Shown here: one piece after another, positions 12,596-23,098 of the stretch
Numbering within the stretch: the first letter of the stretch is position 1
Layout of the letters: each line of letters begins with the position of its first letter
NCBI GenBank assembly: GCA_009995705.1
Contig: JAADBR010000045.1
Span: 1-34,500, forward strand
Length of the DNA stretch: 34,500 bases
Direction of reading: 5' to 3'
From: Microcystis aeruginosa W13-11
Lineage (GTDB): Bacteria > Cyanobacteriota > Cyanobacteriia > Cyanobacteriales > Microcystaceae
Notes under the pieces: model-generated
Told to the model about the DNA's origin: nothing
Database searches by the model: none
The model's input: only the letters and a program-made list of their open reading frames with translations
Program-made: the position numbers and the translations under genes

Positions 12596-15229
12596 ATGGC
12601 CAAACAACTGGATTTCTTAGCTAGTGGTCAAATTGTACCCACGGCCTTACACCAAGAGATGGAACGCTCCTATCTAGAATATGCCATGAGTGTGATCGTG
12701 GGGCGAGCCTTGCCGGATGTACGCGATGGCTTAAAACCAGTCCATCGTCGCATATTATACGCTATGCACGAACTCGGTTTAACTCCCGATCGCCCTTTTC
12801 GCAAATGTGCGCGGGTGGTAGGGGATGTGTTGGGTAAATATCATCCCCACGGCGATCAGTCAGTGTACGAAGCACTGGTTCGTATGGTACAGGATTTTTC
12901 CAGTCGTTACCCACTTTTATCGGGCCATGGTAACTTTGGTTCGATCGATAACGACCCCCCAGCGGCCATGCGTTACACCGAAACCCGTTTGGCTGGCATC
13001 GGTGATCAGGCGGTTTTAGGGGGAATTAGCGAAGCGATCGTTAATTTTAGCAGTAATTTTGATAATTCTCAACAGGAACCAGTTGTTTTACCCGCTCAGT
13101 TACCAATACTGATTCTTAATGGTTGTTCAGGTATTGCGGTAGGGATGGCGACTAATATCCCTCCCCATAATTTAGGGGAAGTGGTGGAAGGTTTAATCGC
13201 TTTGATCGATAATCCCGATTTAAGCGAGGAAAAGTTAGTAGAAATTATTCCCGGTCCCGATTTTCCCACGGGAGGCGAGATTTTAGATGATACCGGCATT
13301 CGCGAGGCCTATCGCACTGGTAGGGGGATTATTCCCGTGCGCGGAGTGGCGAAAACTGAAACCATTATCATTGAGGGCAAGCGCCGAAGGGAAAGGACGG
13401 CAATTGTGGTTACTGAGTTGCCTTTTCAGGTGAATAAGGCGGCATGGATTGAAAAAATCGCCGAATTAGTCAATTTAGGCAAATTGGAGGGAATTGCCGA
13501 TATCCGCGATGAAAGCAATCGCGAAGGCATTCGGGTGGTGATTGAATTAAAGCGGGAAAGTCAACCGCAGCAGGTTTTGGCGGCTTTATACCAACAAACA
13601 GCCCTACAGACTAATTTCGGGGCGATTATCCTCGCTTTAGTCGATAATCAACCCCGGCAGTTATCTTTAAAACAAGTTTTACAGGAATTCTTGCGCTTTC
13701 GAGAAACAACTCTCACCCGTCAGTATGGCGATGAGTTGCAACAGGCCAGCGATCGCTTACACCTAGTGGAGGGTTTATTATTAGCTTTGCAGAATATCGA
13801 TCGAGTGGTGGATATTCTCAAAAATGCTCCCGATGGGACGACGGCTAAGTATCGTTTTCAGGCAGAATTGGGCATTAGTGACCCTCAAGCTGATTCTATC
13901 TTGGCTATGCCCCTACGTCGTTTAACTGGTTTGGAAAGACAAAAGTTAGAGACGGAAGCGACGGAATTACAAACAAAAATTCAACAGTTGGAAACTCTCC
14001 TCCATAACCGTCAGGAGTTTCTCAAGTCTCTGAAAAAAGAATTGCGCTCTTTAAAGAAAAAATTCGCCGATAGCAGACGGACAAAAATTCGCACCGGGAA
14101 GTCGGGGGACAGGAGACAGGAGACAGCAGGGAAGAAACAGGATTCTGTGGTTAAAAAACAGGAGACAGGAGACGGTCGACAGGAGACAGAAGGGAAGAAA
14201 CAGGATTCTGTGGTTAAAAAACAGGAGGGAGGAGACGGGAAGCAGGAGGCAGAAGTTAAAAAACAGGAGAATAAAGTTAAGAAAAAGTCTGAGAGTGAGA
14301 ATGCACCGAGTTTAAGCCTATTTACGCCCCAAGAACCCCCAGAAAATGCGATTTTATTGCTTGATGCCGAAGATAAAATCAGTTGGACGACACCAGAAGA
14401 GCGAGCGCCGGACCAGGGTTTAATTATCTATCAACAGGCGATCGAAAAACGGGAAAATTTCCTAGTTATCCTCGATAATGCCAAAGCTTACCCGATTTCT
14501 ATCCGGGAAGTCCCTCCGCAAGCGAATCAACCGGTGTTAATCGACCGTCTGCTGACCAAAACCGCCCAAAAAGAGTCAGAAGCCGTATTAAATCAATTCT
14601 TCTTGACGGAACCTCAAAAAAATCAAGAATTGCTTTTACTGAGTCAACAGGGGCGAATAAAGCGGCTTCCCATCAATGAATTAGAGGGGGTTGGTAGTCG
14701 GGGTTTGTCCCTGATGAAATTGAAAGAAGACGATCGCCTATATGCTGCTATTTTTACTCACGAGGACCTAGACTTAGCGATCGCCACCAGTAGCGGTCGA
14801 GTGCTGCGTTATCCCGTGCGCGAGGAATTATTGCCAATTATGGGTAAATCTGCCCAGGGTTTAGCAATTTTGCGATTACGCTACGGGGAAAATCTGGCTG
14901 GTTGTGTTTCTCTCCCTCATCGGGAAAATCTGCTGCTGATTTCGGGATTAGGTTACGGAAAAAGACTAGCGATCGAGAATTTACGCTTATCACAATTAGG
15001 CGATCTTGGTTCACCTGCTTTACAATTCGTTAACAAACAGGATAGTTTAGCGGCCATGGTAGCGGCGCGGCCGGGGAGTATAGTGTTATTAAGTACCAAT
15101 CAGAATCGAAAACTAACCTTAGAGGTGGAAACTGTCACAGTTACGGGTAAAGACGGGACAGGTTCACAATTAGTCAAACTCAACCCCGCAGAAAAAATTA
15201 TCAAAGCACAATTGTTACACCATCTCTAA
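12596..15229 (+). CDS. gyrA: Type IIA topoisomerase subunit A (GyrA/ParC family)
   Basis: 877 residues. The breakage-reunion domain starts at about residue 10; the DNA-linking tyrosine is Tyr127 in [10 protein letters not shown]. The quinolone region reads [15 protein letters not shown], with Gln88 at the E. coli Ser83 position and Glu92 at Asp87. A coiled coil (about 430-500) is followed by an inserted Lys/Gln/Glu-rich stretch (about 502-575) containing three 21-residue repeats, then the beta-pinwheel C-terminal domain. The canonical GyrA box (QRRGGKG) is not seen; the matching place reads [12 protein letters not shown]. It may therefore act more like ParC/topo IV or a gyrase with weaker wrapping. 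Cyanobacteria commonly have two such paralogues. It is followed after 4 bases by a YdcF-like gene. Confidence 0.92.
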   Translation: MAKQLDFLASGQIVPTALHQEMERSYLEYAMSVIVGRALPDVRDGLKPVHRRILYAMHELGLTPDRPFRKCARVVGDVLGKYHPHGDQSVYEALVRMVQDFSSRYPLLSGHGNFGSIDNDPPAAMRYTETRLAGIGDQAVLGGISEAIVNFSSNFDNSQQEPVVLPAQLPILILNGCSGIAVGMATNIPPHNLGEVVEGLIALIDNPDLSEEKLVEIIPGPDFPTGGEILDDTGIREAYRTGRGIIPVRGVAKTETIIIEGKRRRERTAIVVTELPFQVNKAAWIEKIAELVNLGKLEGIADIRDESNREGIRVVIELKRESQPQQVLAALYQQTALQTNFGAIILALVDNQPRQLSLKQVLQEFLRFRETTLTRQYGDELQQASDRLHLVEGLLLALQNIDRVVDILKNAPDGTTAKYRFQAELGISDPQADSILAMPLRRLTGLERQKLETEATELQTKIQQLETLLHNRQEFLKSLKKELRSLKKKFADSRRTKIRTGKSGDRRQETAGKKQDSVVKKQETGDGRQETEGKKQDSVVKKQEGGDGKQEAEVKKQENKVKKKSESENAPSLSLFTPQEPPENAILLLDAEDKISWTTPEERAPDQGLIIYQQAIEKRENFLVILDNAKAYPISIREVPPQANQPVLIDRLLTKTAQKESEAVLNQFFLTEPQKNQELLLLSQQGRIKRLPINELEGVGSRGLSLMKLKEDDRLYAAIFTHEDLDLAIATSSGRVLRYPVREELLPIMGKSAQGLAILRLRYGENLAGCVSLPHRENLLLISGLGYGKRLAIENLRLSQLGDLGSPALQFVNKQDSLAAMVAARPGSIVLLSTNQNRKLTLEVETVTVTGKDGTGSQLVKLNPAEKIIKAQLLHHL
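14117..14302 (+). repeat. In-frame 63-bp tandem repeat inside the topoisomerase gene
   Basis: Units 14117-14179 and 14180-14242 share GAAGAAACAGGATTCTGTGG and the following TTAAAAAACAGGAG; a third, degenerate unit runs to 14302. Each unit encodes 21 residues ([15 protein letters not shown] plus GDG and a basic residue). The upstream edge contains GGAGACAGGAGACAG, a motif like short intergenic repeats. Confidence 0.9.
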
Positions 15230-15233
15230 GTCA

Positions 15234-15917
15234 ATGGCGAAAAAACCGAAAAATGTTGCGCGTAAACACCGGCATTGGCAAAGATGGTTAAAACTAACTC
15301 CAATCCTGGTTTTTGGGTTTATTATCCTTAATTTAGCGATTAATTTAGCCATCCGCTTGCCAATTAATCAACAAAAACCCGTTGATGCCATTTTAGTTTT
15401 GGGGGGCAGCATTCGTCGGGAAATTTATGTAGCCAATCTAGCCCAGCAATACCCCGATACACCGATTTTAATTTCCCAAGGCTCGAAAGACCCCTGTATT
15501 TTATTACTATTTGAACGGGCAAAAGCGCCAAAAACTAACGTCTGGTTAGAAAAGTGTGCTGATTCTACCTTCGGTAATTTTTTCTTTGCCGTGCCAATTT
15601 TAAAACAATGGGGAGTACATAAAGTAAAAGTTGTCACCTCCCCTACTCATTTACCCCGCGCTAAATGGTTAGCAGAAATTCCCTTGCAATCCCACGGTAT
15701 AGCAGTAGAAATCGATGCAGTTAGAGAAATTGGTATTCCGGGTAATCACGAATCAATGCTAAAAACTGGGTTAGATGTGACTAGAAGTATAATTTGGGCT
15801 TTTGTGGGACAATTAATCTATCCCCCTTGTGGGCAAGTCATCCCCTTAAATTCCGTTGATTTAGAAGCTTGGCGCGATCAAGGTTTTCAATGTGAATCCC
15901 AAGCTAAGATCAGGTAA
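15234..15917 (+). CDS. YdcF-family (DUF218) membrane protein
   Basis: 227 residues. A basic N-terminus (about 1-22) precedes one membrane helix at about 24-45 (LTPILVFGFIILNLAINLAI). The DUF218/YdcF fold follows: PVDAILVLGGSIRRE, PDTPILISQGS, ADSTFGNFFFAVPIL and VVTSPTHLPRAKWLA. In family members the first acidic-Gly block and the TSxxHxxRA block line a nucleotide-like or lipid-linked substrate site. Roles include envelope glycan or colanic-type metabolism (as for ElyC/SanA relatives), but the substrate is unknown. The gene starts 4 bases after the topoisomerase stop and is probably in the same transcript. Confidence 0.85.
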   Translation: MAKKPKNVARKHRHWQRWLKLTPILVFGFIILNLAINLAIRLPINQQKPVDAILVLGGSIRREIYVANLAQQYPDTPILISQGSKDPCILLLFERAKAPKTNVWLEKCADSTFGNFFFAVPILKQWGVHKVKVVTSPTHLPRAKWLAEIPLQSHGIAVEIDAVREIGIPGNHESMLKTGLDVTRSIIWAFVGQLIYPPCGQVIPLNSVDLEAWRDQGFQCESQAKIR

Positions 15918-16047
15918 ACAATCCTCTCCCAGTTAGTTTTTTAGCAGCTGTATCTCATTTTTGTAAATCTACTAAGTTGGGGTTTTTAAGGGCAAACTCT
16001 CTCTTTCCACTTGCCACTTTCCTATACCTTTTAAACAGGATTTAGTA

Positions 16048-16701
16048 TCAGAAACCTGATCGGGTATTGGCGATCGCGTCTAGAGCCAGATTCAGTTTCA
16101 GCACGTTAACCCCCGGTTCGCCGAAGATGCCGAGAAAGCGCTCGTCGGTGTTTTTGATAATCAGTATCTCCACTTGATTCGTCGGTAATCCCCGCACCCG
16201 CGCCACCCGCTCGATCTGCGCTCTGGCGGCCTCTGGGGTGATATGGGGATCGAGACTGGAACCGGAAGTATATACTAGATCTGCGGTGGGTTTAATTGCC
16301 GCTTTCTCTAATCGGGGAATTTCGCCCTCTATAGCTTTCGCCGGATCGGGATCGGGTTTTCCTTTAATGCGATCGATCAATGCCGGGTTACTAGGCGCTA
16401 GGTTACTTGCTCCCGAAACCCCGGTTTGCAGGACTTTGGCAGGATCGTTTTTCGGATCGGCCGTACTGTAGGCGGTGGTACTCGGACGACTATTAAAATA
16501 GCGATCGCTGGTGAAAGGTTGCCCAATTAGAGCCGAACCCACCACTTGACCTTGATTATTGGTAATTAAACTCCCGTTCGCTTGCCAGGGAAAAAGAATT
16601 TGACCGATGGCGATCATCGAGAAAGGATAGATCAGGGCAGTAATTACCCAGAGAACTAGGGTAGAACGGATGGCTCTACCGGCCTCGCGTGCAAAACTCA
16701 T
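16048..16701 (-). CDS. kdpC: Potassium-transporting ATPase subunit C
   Basis: 217 residues from the ATG at 16701 (MSFAREAGRAIRSTLVLW). The frame extends upstream to 16797, but that part overlaps kdpF and is not KdpC-like. One N-terminal membrane helix (about 12-36) is followed by the periplasmic KdpC domain: GSALIGQPFTSDRYFNSRPS, ASNLAPSNPALIDRI, SGSSLDPHITPEAARAQ. KdpC stabilises the KdpFABC complex at the high-affinity K+ pump. It is the last gene of the operon, 2 bases after kdpF. It is separated from kdpA and kdpB by the inserted restriction-modification pair. Confidence 0.95.
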   Translation of the reverse strand: MSFAREAGRAIRSTLVLWVITALIYPFSMIAIGQILFPWQANGSLITNNQGQVVGSALIGQPFTSDRYFNSRPSTTAYSTADPKNDPAKVLQTGVSGASNLAPSNPALIDRIKGKPDPDPAKAIEGEIPRLEKAAIKPTADLVYTSGSSLDPHITPEAARAQIERVARVRGLPTNQVEILIIKNTDERFLGIFGEPGVNVLKLNLALDAIANTRSGF

Positions 16702-16703
16702 AA

Positions 16704-16910
16704 TTAAAACCTCTCCGGTATAAAGATGACAAAAAATAGGTAGATAAATAAAGCAAAAGCGACCAATCCTAAAAGGGTTAACGCGGAAGCTTGCCACCTA
16801 TCGATAGTGCTTCCCGTAGAAGCTTGAACGATGGAGGAGAAAAGAATTGTTAGACAGAAATTTAAGAAAATATACCAGAAAAATCGGTTTTTTCTAAGGG
16901 CTGCTTTCAT
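16704..16910 (-). CDS. kdpF: KdpF-like small membrane subunit
   Basis: 68 residues, longer than the 29-residue E. coli KdpF, as in other cyanobacteria. There are two hydrophobic helices: about 10-30 (FFWYIFLNFCLTILFSSIV) and about 43-64 (ALTLLGLVAFALFIYLFFVI), ending IPERF. The second helix and end resemble KdpF, which packs against KdpA. The 2-base gap to kdpC supports this. Assignment rests on position and helix pattern. Confidence 0.75.
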   Translation of the reverse strand: MKAALRKNRFFWYIFLNFCLTILFSSIVQASTGSTIDRWQASALTLLGLVAFALFIYLFFVIFIPERF

Positions 16911-16950
16911 AAGAATTAGAGTTTTTTGGAGATTTGTTTTTGCCAGTAAA

Positions 16951-17883
16951 TCAAGAAAATAGCTGTAGTTGTCGATAGGTTGTCTTGTTCCCCTTTTTCA
17001 ATTCATAGTTAAGAATACATTGGCCCACATATCTGGCCAAATTAACAGGAACAGCATTGCCAATCATTTGTTCTAGATTAGATTTTGTTCCTGTAAAAAT
17101 AAAGTCTTTAGGAAAAGTTTGGATATAGCTTCGCTCGATCGTTGTTAACGGTCTTAATTTTTCCTTGAGATGACAAGCATCACCGGGATGTTGTCGATAG
17201 GTTTTGGGAACTGGTCGATTTACTCCTCGAATAGTAGGGCTAGGTTCATAAATACTGAATATCGCCCTTCTTTGATAGCTTCTAGGATGTCTATAATAGT
17301 ATTCTATATCTAATTCTTTGCCCATATAGTCAAATACATTCAGAGGTTGACTTGATAGATTTTCATTGATTTCATCGATTAAAAAATCATCTTCTTCCTT
17401 CATTTTACCGATCAGAAAATATCTTTTTCTAGTTTGAGGAACTCCGCAGTAACAAGAATTAATAACTTTTTCAGTTAAACCATAACCATGGCTTTTAAAA
17501 ATTTGTTTTGCTTGAATGAGTATTTTACTTTTCTCAATTCTATCCACATTTTCCATAACGAACCATTGGGGACTTACTCTAGTTACAATTTCGGCGAATG
17601 TGAGCGTTAGATTCGCTCGTCCTAAACCCTCGTTTCTCTTCCCGGCACTGGAAAAGTCTTGACAAGGAGGGCTGCCGACAATAATCTCAGGATTATATTG
17701 AGCCAATATTTCTTGATTAGATTCTCTAGATAAATCGACATTAAATATCGGATGACTAAAGTTATTTCTATAGACATCTATAGCAGGTATCCAATTATCA
17801 AATGCAGCCACAATAGTAAACCCCGCTTTCTGGAAACCTAAAGATAAACCACCACAACCGGCGAATAAATCGATTGTGATCAT
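16951..17883 (-). CDS. C5-cytosine DNA methyltransferase of a type II RM system
   Basis: 310 residues with the ordered motifs of m5C methyltransferases: motif I DLFAGCGGLSLG (5-16), motif IV GSPPCQDFS with catalytic Cys74, motif VI MENV (110-113), motif VIII QTRKRYFLIG, motif IX RPLTTIERSYIQTFP and motif X MIGNAVPVNLA. The target-recognition region between VIII and IX is short (about 70 residues). Its ATG overlaps the end of the endonuclease gene by 4 bases (ATGA), so translation is coupled. It protects host DNA from the partner enzyme; if the partner is HindVP-like, the site would be GRCGYC. It is AT-rich compared with the kdp genes on both sides. Confidence 0.92.
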   Translation of the reverse strand: MITIDLFAGCGGLSLGFQKAGFTIVAAFDNWIPAIDVYRNNFSHPIFNVDLSRESNQEILAQYNPEIIVGSPPCQDFSSAGKRNEGLGRANLTLTFAEIVTRVSPQWFVMENVDRIEKSKILIQAKQIFKSHGYGLTEKVINSCYCGVPQTRKRYFLIGKMKEEDDFLIDEINENLSSQPLNVFDYMGKELDIEYYYRHPRSYQRRAIFSIYEPSPTIRGVNRPVPKTYRQHPGDACHLKEKLRPLTTIERSYIQTFPKDFIFTGTKSNLEQMIGNAVPVNLARYVGQCILNYELKKGNKTTYRQLQLFS

Positions 17884-18980
17884 TTTGCTCCCTCCTCTAA
17901 ATTAAACAAATCGGGTGAATTATAAATAATAGCATCAAATCGCCTTTCAGGACTCAATAAATTTTGTCCACCTCCTAAAATAATTTCTCTTATTTCTGAT
18001 TTGTTAATTCTGGGTCGATGCAAAATTTCTGAAGGCATATACCGGTTGGTAATTTTGCCGCTTAATGCAAACGCTTTATCGTTTTTTGTATTGTAAGAAA
18101 GTTGATCGATTATTTTTCTATGATTGATGCACTCCTGTTTGCTGAAATCCTCAAGCATTTTGAACAGCCATATCGCAGAACGTATTTGTCTGGAAATACT
18201 TTTTTCTATTCTCGCTTCAAATTTAGTCAGATCTACGAATAGCCGAGTGAAAGCTAGATCGCTCCAAATGAACAGATCTAAACATTGCTCTGCCAATTTT
18301 GAAGATTTGCCTTCCGTTTTCCAGATAGGCTGTATTAAAAATGGTTGTTGATAGGGCAATAAATCAAGCGATAGTCGGTCAATAACGCCAACTATTGATA
18401 GTAAATAAGGCATTACCTCTCTCGGTTCTGTCCACTGTTGAATAGAATCGAAATCACTACCGATAATCTCCTGCAATTTTTGTATATTTTGCCTAATGTG
18501 ATTAATTGTACTACAGGCGAGATACACGATGGTATCTGGTCTAACCACTATTTCACATCCATAACGAATATCTTCTAAGTCACAAGTCGTATTGTCTGGT
18601 AAAGCGGTTAATTTAATTTCCAGACCTCGAAGACAATTACCGTTATCGATTCTCTGGGTTACTAGATCGACTCTAGGCAAACTACCGATTACAAATTGAT
18701 TATACGGCGTAAATTGACTCTCGAAAGCGTAAAATAAATTATCGGAATCGGGAGCTAAACCGTATAACTCTTGTGTACTTAACTCCGCAGGTTTAATTTT
18801 TAAATTTTCATCGAGTTTCAGATATACATTTTTCAGTCCTTTCCCATCTAAGTAAGCGCACAAAGAAGCAGGAAATGAGGAATTAAATTGATTTTTACCC
18901 CAGGTTTCTTTTTGGGTAAAATCCCGATTCGAGTGCTTCAATCCGAATAAACTAGGCTTAAATATTGCAGATTTTCCCAT
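17880..18980 (-). CDS. Type II restriction endonuclease, HindVP-like
   Basis: 366 residues. The start (PSLFGLKHSNRDFTQKETWG, then KNQFNSSFPASL) resembles the HindVP restriction family known from cyanobacteria, whose members cut GRCGYC; the family call is from memory and moderately sure. A PD-(D/E)XK site is visible: LPRVDLV (Asp105), then LRGLEIKLT (Glu121-Ile-Lys123). The ATG shares its first base with the kdpB stop (TAATG), so the gene may be translated by ribosomes finishing kdpB. The 3' end overlaps the methyltransferase by 4 bases. Endonuclease before methylase is the riskier order, so timing may depend on internal promoters. Confidence 0.8.
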   Translation of the reverse strand: MGKSAIFKPSLFGLKHSNRDFTQKETWGKNQFNSSFPASLCAYLDGKGLKNVYLKLDENLKIKPAELSTQELYGLAPDSDNLFYAFESQFTPYNQFVIGSLPRVDLVTQRIDNGNCLRGLEIKLTALPDNTTCDLEDIRYGCEIVVRPDTIVYLACSTINHIRQNIQKLQEIIGSDFDSIQQWTEPREVMPYLLSIVGVIDRLSLDLLPYQQPFLIQPIWKTEGKSSKLAEQCLDLFIWSDLAFTRLFVDLTKFEARIEKSISRQIRSAIWLFKMLEDFSKQECINHRKIIDQLSYNTKNDKAFALSGKITNRYMPSEILHRPRINKSEIREIILGGGQNLLSPERRFDAIIYNSPDLFNLEEGAK

Positions 18981-21139
18981 TACCTCAACCCGATCGCTGA
19001 AATTATCTCATCAATAATCTTAATGGCAATAAATGGCGCAATCATGCCTCCCACGCCGTAGATAAGGATATTGCGCCGCAATAGTTGGTCAGCAGTGAGG
19101 GGGCGAAATTGAACGCCTTGAAGTGCCAGAGGAATCAAAACAGGGATAATCAGGGCATTGTAGATCAGGGCCGAGACGATCGCCGATTGAGCACTTTTCA
19201 AACCCATGATATTTAAAGCACCGATCCCAGCAGCGGCGAAAATCGTCGGGATAATAGCGAAATACTTAGCAATATCGTTGGCTACCGAAAACGTGGTCAG
19301 GGCTCCGCGGGTAATTAATAACTGTTTGCCGATGGTCACTAAATCGATCAGCTTGGTCGGGTCAGAATCGAGATCCACCATATTAGCCGCCTCCTTCGCC
19401 GCTTGGGTTCCGGAGTTCATCGCCACACCCACATTAGCCTGGGCCAGTGCCGGTGCGTCGTTAGTGCCGTCTCCCGTCATGGCAACTAACTTGCCCTTGG
19501 CTTGCTCGCGACGGATCACCTCGATCTTATCTTCCGGGGTAGCCTCGGCGATAAAATCATCCACCCCCGCCTCCGCCGCGATCACCTCTGCCGTGATCTG
19601 GTTGTCGCCAGTGAGCATGATCGTTTTCACCCCCATACGCCGTAATTGGTCGAAGCGCTCTTTTAATCCCGGTTTCACGATGTCCTTGAGATAGATCACC
19701 CCGTAGATATCGTTACCCCGACAGACGGCCAGGGGAGTTCCCCCCAAACGGGAAACCCTTTCCTGTGCCTGATCGAGGGTCTCGGGAACGGAACCACCGC
19801 GGGAACGGACGAAACCTTTAATCGCGTCTACGGCTCCTTTGCGGTATTCCTCACCGTCCATATCGGTGCCACTCATGCGGGTACGGGCGGAAAACTCGAT
19901 CCCTTCGGCGGTTTTACCGTCGATATCCACGCTTACGCCCAAATTCCGGGCTAAGGCAACGATCGAGCGTCCTTCCGGGGTTTCGTCGAAAAGGCTGGCC
20001 GCTAGACAGACGCGGGCTAATTCCTCGAGGTTATGACCGTTGACGGGGATAAATTCGTCAGCCAGTCGGTTGCCGAGGGTAATTGTTCCCGTTTTATCGA
20101 GAAGGAGGGTATTGACATCGCCGCAGGCTTCCACCGCCCGCCCAGAGGTAGCGATAACGTTGAATTGGGCGACCCGATCCATCCCGGCAATACCGATCGC
20201 ACTCAGTAAACCACCGATGGTGGTAGGAATCAGGGCGACGAGGAGGGAGATCAGGATGGCGATACTCGAACCCGCTCGAAAGCTATTCGCCACCTCCGGA
20301 CCGAGAATACTATCGAGAAAACCAGTGATGTAGTTAGCGATCGATGGTACGGTGGCGACGACGATCAGGAAAACTTGGGTTAATACGGCCAGCAGTACCG
20401 TCAGCGCGATCTCGTTGGGGGTTTTCGTGCGCTCGGCCCCTTCCACAAGGGCGATCATGCGATCAATAAAACCCTGCCCCGGCTCTTGGGTGATCCGTAC
20501 CGTCAACTCGTCGGAGAGAAGACGCGTTCCACCAGTAACGGAACTGGCGATATCGGTGCCGGGCTGTTTCAAAACGGGAGCTGATTCTCCAGTGATCGCC
20601 GATTCATCCACCGAACCGATTCCCTCAATTACTTCTCCGTCGGCAGGAATCATGTCCCCAGCCACCAATTTTACCCGATCGCCCCGGCGTAGGCTTGTAG
20701 AATTGACCGACTCGATCAAGCCGTCAGGGAGGAGCCGGCGGGCGATCGTATCGCTGCGGGTGGAGCGTAGGGCATCGGCTTGAGCTTTGCCTCGTCCTTC
20801 GGCCACTGCTTCGGCGAAGTTGGCAAATAGCACCGTGAAGAAGAGGATCAGGGTAATGATGCCGTTGAGTAGCCGTTGTTGTCCGATATCGGCGGAGATT
20901 GTGCCAAATAAATTCGGGTTAATCGTGACTAGCGCCGTGACGATTGTTCCCAACCAGACGACGAACATAACTGGATTGCGAACGGTGATCCGCGGGTCGA
21001 GTTTAAGGAAGGACTGCTGGATTGCGCTTTGATAGAGACCGGTCCGGTTTACCTTGGGGGTATGGCGGCGGTCGTCCCGGCGACCTCTCGGTACTCGCAA
21101 CGGGCGAGAGGATTTAGAAGAGCCGTTGTTCGTTTTCAT
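18980..21139 (-). CDS. kdpB: Potassium-transporting ATPase subunit B (P-type ATPase)
   Basis: 719 residues. The start is extended and basic ([17 protein letters not shown]), about 30 residues beyond the typical KdpB start. Key motifs: TGES at 183-186 (Ser186 matches the inhibitory phosphoserine of E. coli), phosphorylated Asp348 in [25 protein letters not shown] and [21 protein letters not shown]. Membrane helices are near 55-75, 92-110, 245-270, 290-312 and in the C-terminus. It couples ATP hydrolysis to K+ import with KdpA and KdpC. It begins 15 bases after kdpA. Its stop overlaps the restriction gene start. GC-rich compared with neighbouring non-kdp genes. Confidence 0.97.
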   Translation of the reverse strand: MKTNNGSSKSSRPLRVPRGRRDDRRHTPKVNRTGLYQSAIQQSFLKLDPRITVRNPVMFVVWLGTIVTALVTINPNLFGTISADIGQQRLLNGIITLILFFTVLFANFAEAVAEGRGKAQADALRSTRSDTIARRLLPDGLIESVNSTSLRRGDRVKLVAGDMIPADGEVIEGIGSVDESAITGESAPVLKQPGTDIASSVTGGTRLLSDELTVRITQEPGQGFIDRMIALVEGAERTKTPNEIALTVLLAVLTQVFLIVVATVPSIANYITGFLDSILGPEVANSFRAGSSIAILISLLVALIPTTIGGLLSAIGIAGMDRVAQFNVIATSGRAVEACGDVNTLLLDKTGTITLGNRLADEFIPVNGHNLEELARVCLAASLFDETPEGRSIVALARNLGVSVDIDGKTAEGIEFSARTRMSGTDMDGEEYRKGAVDAIKGFVRSRGGSVPETLDQAQERVSRLGGTPLAVCRGNDIYGVIYLKDIVKPGLKERFDQLRRMGVKTIMLTGDNQITAEVIAAEAGVDDFIAEATPEDKIEVIRREQAKGKLVAMTGDGTNDAPALAQANVGVAMNSGTQAAKEAANMVDLDSDPTKLIDLVTIGKQLLITRGALTTFSVANDIAKYFAIIPTIFAAAGIGALNIMGLKSAQSAIVSALIYNALIIPVLIPLALQGVQFRPLTADQLLRRNILIYGVGGMIAPFIAIKIIDEIISAIGLR

Positions 21140-21154
21140 AACTTGTCTAAACTC

Positions 21155-22888
21155 CTAGCCGATTTGAAAAGCTTCGGCGATCGGGCCCAAGGCCAACACT
21201 GGAAAGAAAGTCAGCGCGCCGAGAATTAAAATCACCCCCGCCGTCACGCCAGTAAACAAGCCGGTATCGGTGCGGAGGGTTCCGGAGGTGGCGGGAACCG
21301 ATTGTTTGTGGGACATCCCATCGGCTAACAAGAGCAGGGCGGCGATCGGGATATAGCGTCCCGCGAGTAAACTGAACGAAGCACTCAGATTCCACCAGAG
21401 ACCGGTGATCGTCGGTGTCGCCCCGCCCGCGATCGCGATTGGCGAGGGTTGGGAATCTCCTAGTCCCTCGAATCCCGATCCGTTATTGGCGGCGGCGGAA
21501 GCGTACTCGTAGATAACTTGAGATAATCCGTGAAAGCCGGGGTTACTGATACCTTGAAAATCGGGGATCGCAAGGGCGATCGCTCCGGGGATGAGGATGG
21601 CGATCGGGTGAACCAGCAGAATTAAAAAACTGGCTAATACCACTTCCCGTTTCTCAATTTTGCGCCCCAAAAATTCCGGGGTTCTCCCCACCATTAGCCC
21701 GGTGACGAATACTGCGAGGATTAGATAGGCGAACAGGTAGGCGGTGCCAGTTCCCTGGCCTCCGAAAACTATTTGCAGGAACATATTCGAGAGAGTGACG
21801 AAACCACCGTTAGGCATAAAAGAATCGTGCATTGAGTTCACCGCACCACACATGGATGCAGTGGTGATCGCGGCGTACAGGGCCGATTGCGCCCAACCGA
21901 AGCGGACTTCTTTGCCCTCGAAATTAACCGCTCGATCGACTCCTAGTAAAGAGTTAACCGCAGGGTTGCCATCGTACTCCCCCATCGCTGTGATAATGAT
22001 AAAACCGATTAAGATTCCCAGGGGAATCAGGTAGATTAACCACGCCTGTTTGAGATTATCCGCGAAAATTCCGTAGGTGTAGATTAGCGAGGTGGGAATC
22101 GAGAGAATCGCCACCAACTGCACGAGATTCGTGAATCCGTTGGGGTTTTCCAAGGGGTGAGCCGAGTTGATGGCAAAAAAGCCGCCGCCGTTTTCTCCTA
22201 ATTCCTTAATCATCTCGAAGTGGGCCACGGGACCGCGGGCGATCGCCTGACTCAGGTTGGGGTTTTCTAGCGTCGGTAAGATCGCCGGACCGGCGAGGGT
22301 TTCCGGGACTCCGGAGATGATCAGGGCAATTGCCCCCACGATCGAGATCGGTAAGAGGATACGGGTGATCGCTCGGATCAGATCCACGTAGAAATTGCCC
22401 AACGGTCGCCCCGTCAGTCCCCGAATAAAGGCGATCCCCACCGCTAGACCGGTTCCGGCCGAGGTGAACATATGATAGCCGAGTCCCCACATCTGGCTCG
22501 CGTAGCTAAGATAGGTTTCGCCGGAATAATGCTGTTGGTTGGTGTTGGTGATAAAGGAAATCGTCGTGTGTAGGGTGGTGTCCCAAGTGGGGGCGGGGAT
22601 TCCGGTCGGGTTGAGGGGAAGGAATCCTTGCAGGGCGATAATGGAAAAAATTAGGAATCCCATCACCGCGTTACTGTAGAGGACTGCGCGGGCGTACTGC
22701 CAGCCGGTCATATTCTCTTTCCCCATGACACCGACGAGAGAGTAGAGAAAATTCTCGGACCGATCGAGGAGCGGATCGAGTAGGGTTCTCCGTTCCATGA
22801 AAACCTTAGCCATATACCGCCCGAAAAAGGGGGTGATCGCCACGATAATCAGGATCGTGAGCGCTATTTGAATCCATCCTTGCAACAT
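21155..22888 (-). CDS. kdpA: Potassium-transporting ATPase subunit A (K+ channel-like)
   Basis: 577 residues, about ten membrane helices. The four pore loops are recognisable: [46 protein letters not shown] and [14 protein letters not shown]. It forms the K+ entry pore of KdpFABC in the cytoplasmic membrane. It is the first gene of the operon. A CGGAG sequence lies about 12 bases upstream of the ATG. No kdpD or kdpE is visible in the window. The region 5' to it carries an inserted inverted-repeat element. Confidence 0.97.
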   Translation of the reverse strand: MLQGWIQIALTILIIVAITPFFGRYMAKVFMERRTLLDPLLDRSENFLYSLVGVMGKENMTGWQYARAVLYSNAVMGFLIFSIIALQGFLPLNPTGIPAPTWDTTLHTTISFITNTNQQHYSGETYLSYASQMWGLGYHMFTSAGTGLAVGIAFIRGLTGRPLGNFYVDLIRAITRILLPISIVGAIALIISGVPETLAGPAILPTLENPNLSQAIARGPVAHFEMIKELGENGGGFFAINSAHPLENPNGFTNLVQLVAILSIPTSLIYTYGIFADNLKQAWLIYLIPLGILIGFIIITAMGEYDGNPAVNSLLGVDRAVNFEGKEVRFGWAQSALYAAITTASMCGAVNSMHDSFMPNGGFVTLSNMFLQIVFGGQGTGTAYLFAYLILAVFVTGLMVGRTPEFLGRKIEKREVVLASFLILLVHPIAILIPGAIALAIPDFQGISNPGFHGLSQVIYEYASAAANNGSGFEGLGDSQPSPIAIAGGATPTITGLWWNLSASFSLLAGRYIPIAALLLLADGMSHKQSVPATSGTLRTDTGLFTGVTAGVILILGALTFFPVLALGPIAEAFQIG

Positions 22889-23098
22889 GGTTCGATAAAC
22901 TCCGAGAAAAAGGAAGTCGAGGCTCGATCGGCGGATCGATCGGGAAACTCAGGGGTTCGCTGTCTCGAAACCGCTTGAGAAAACCAAGTTTGTCTAATCA
23001 TTAGCGATCGTTAACCAGTGGATGATCGAGGGATTACTATCGCCTCTCAGGGATGATTATAGCGATTTCAGGGCAGTCGCACACAATTCTTAAGATTT

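Noticed and set aside
19206..20783. Several long antisense frames across kdpB
   Set aside because: They are shadows of a GC-rich gene; KdpB motifs fix the real strand and frame.
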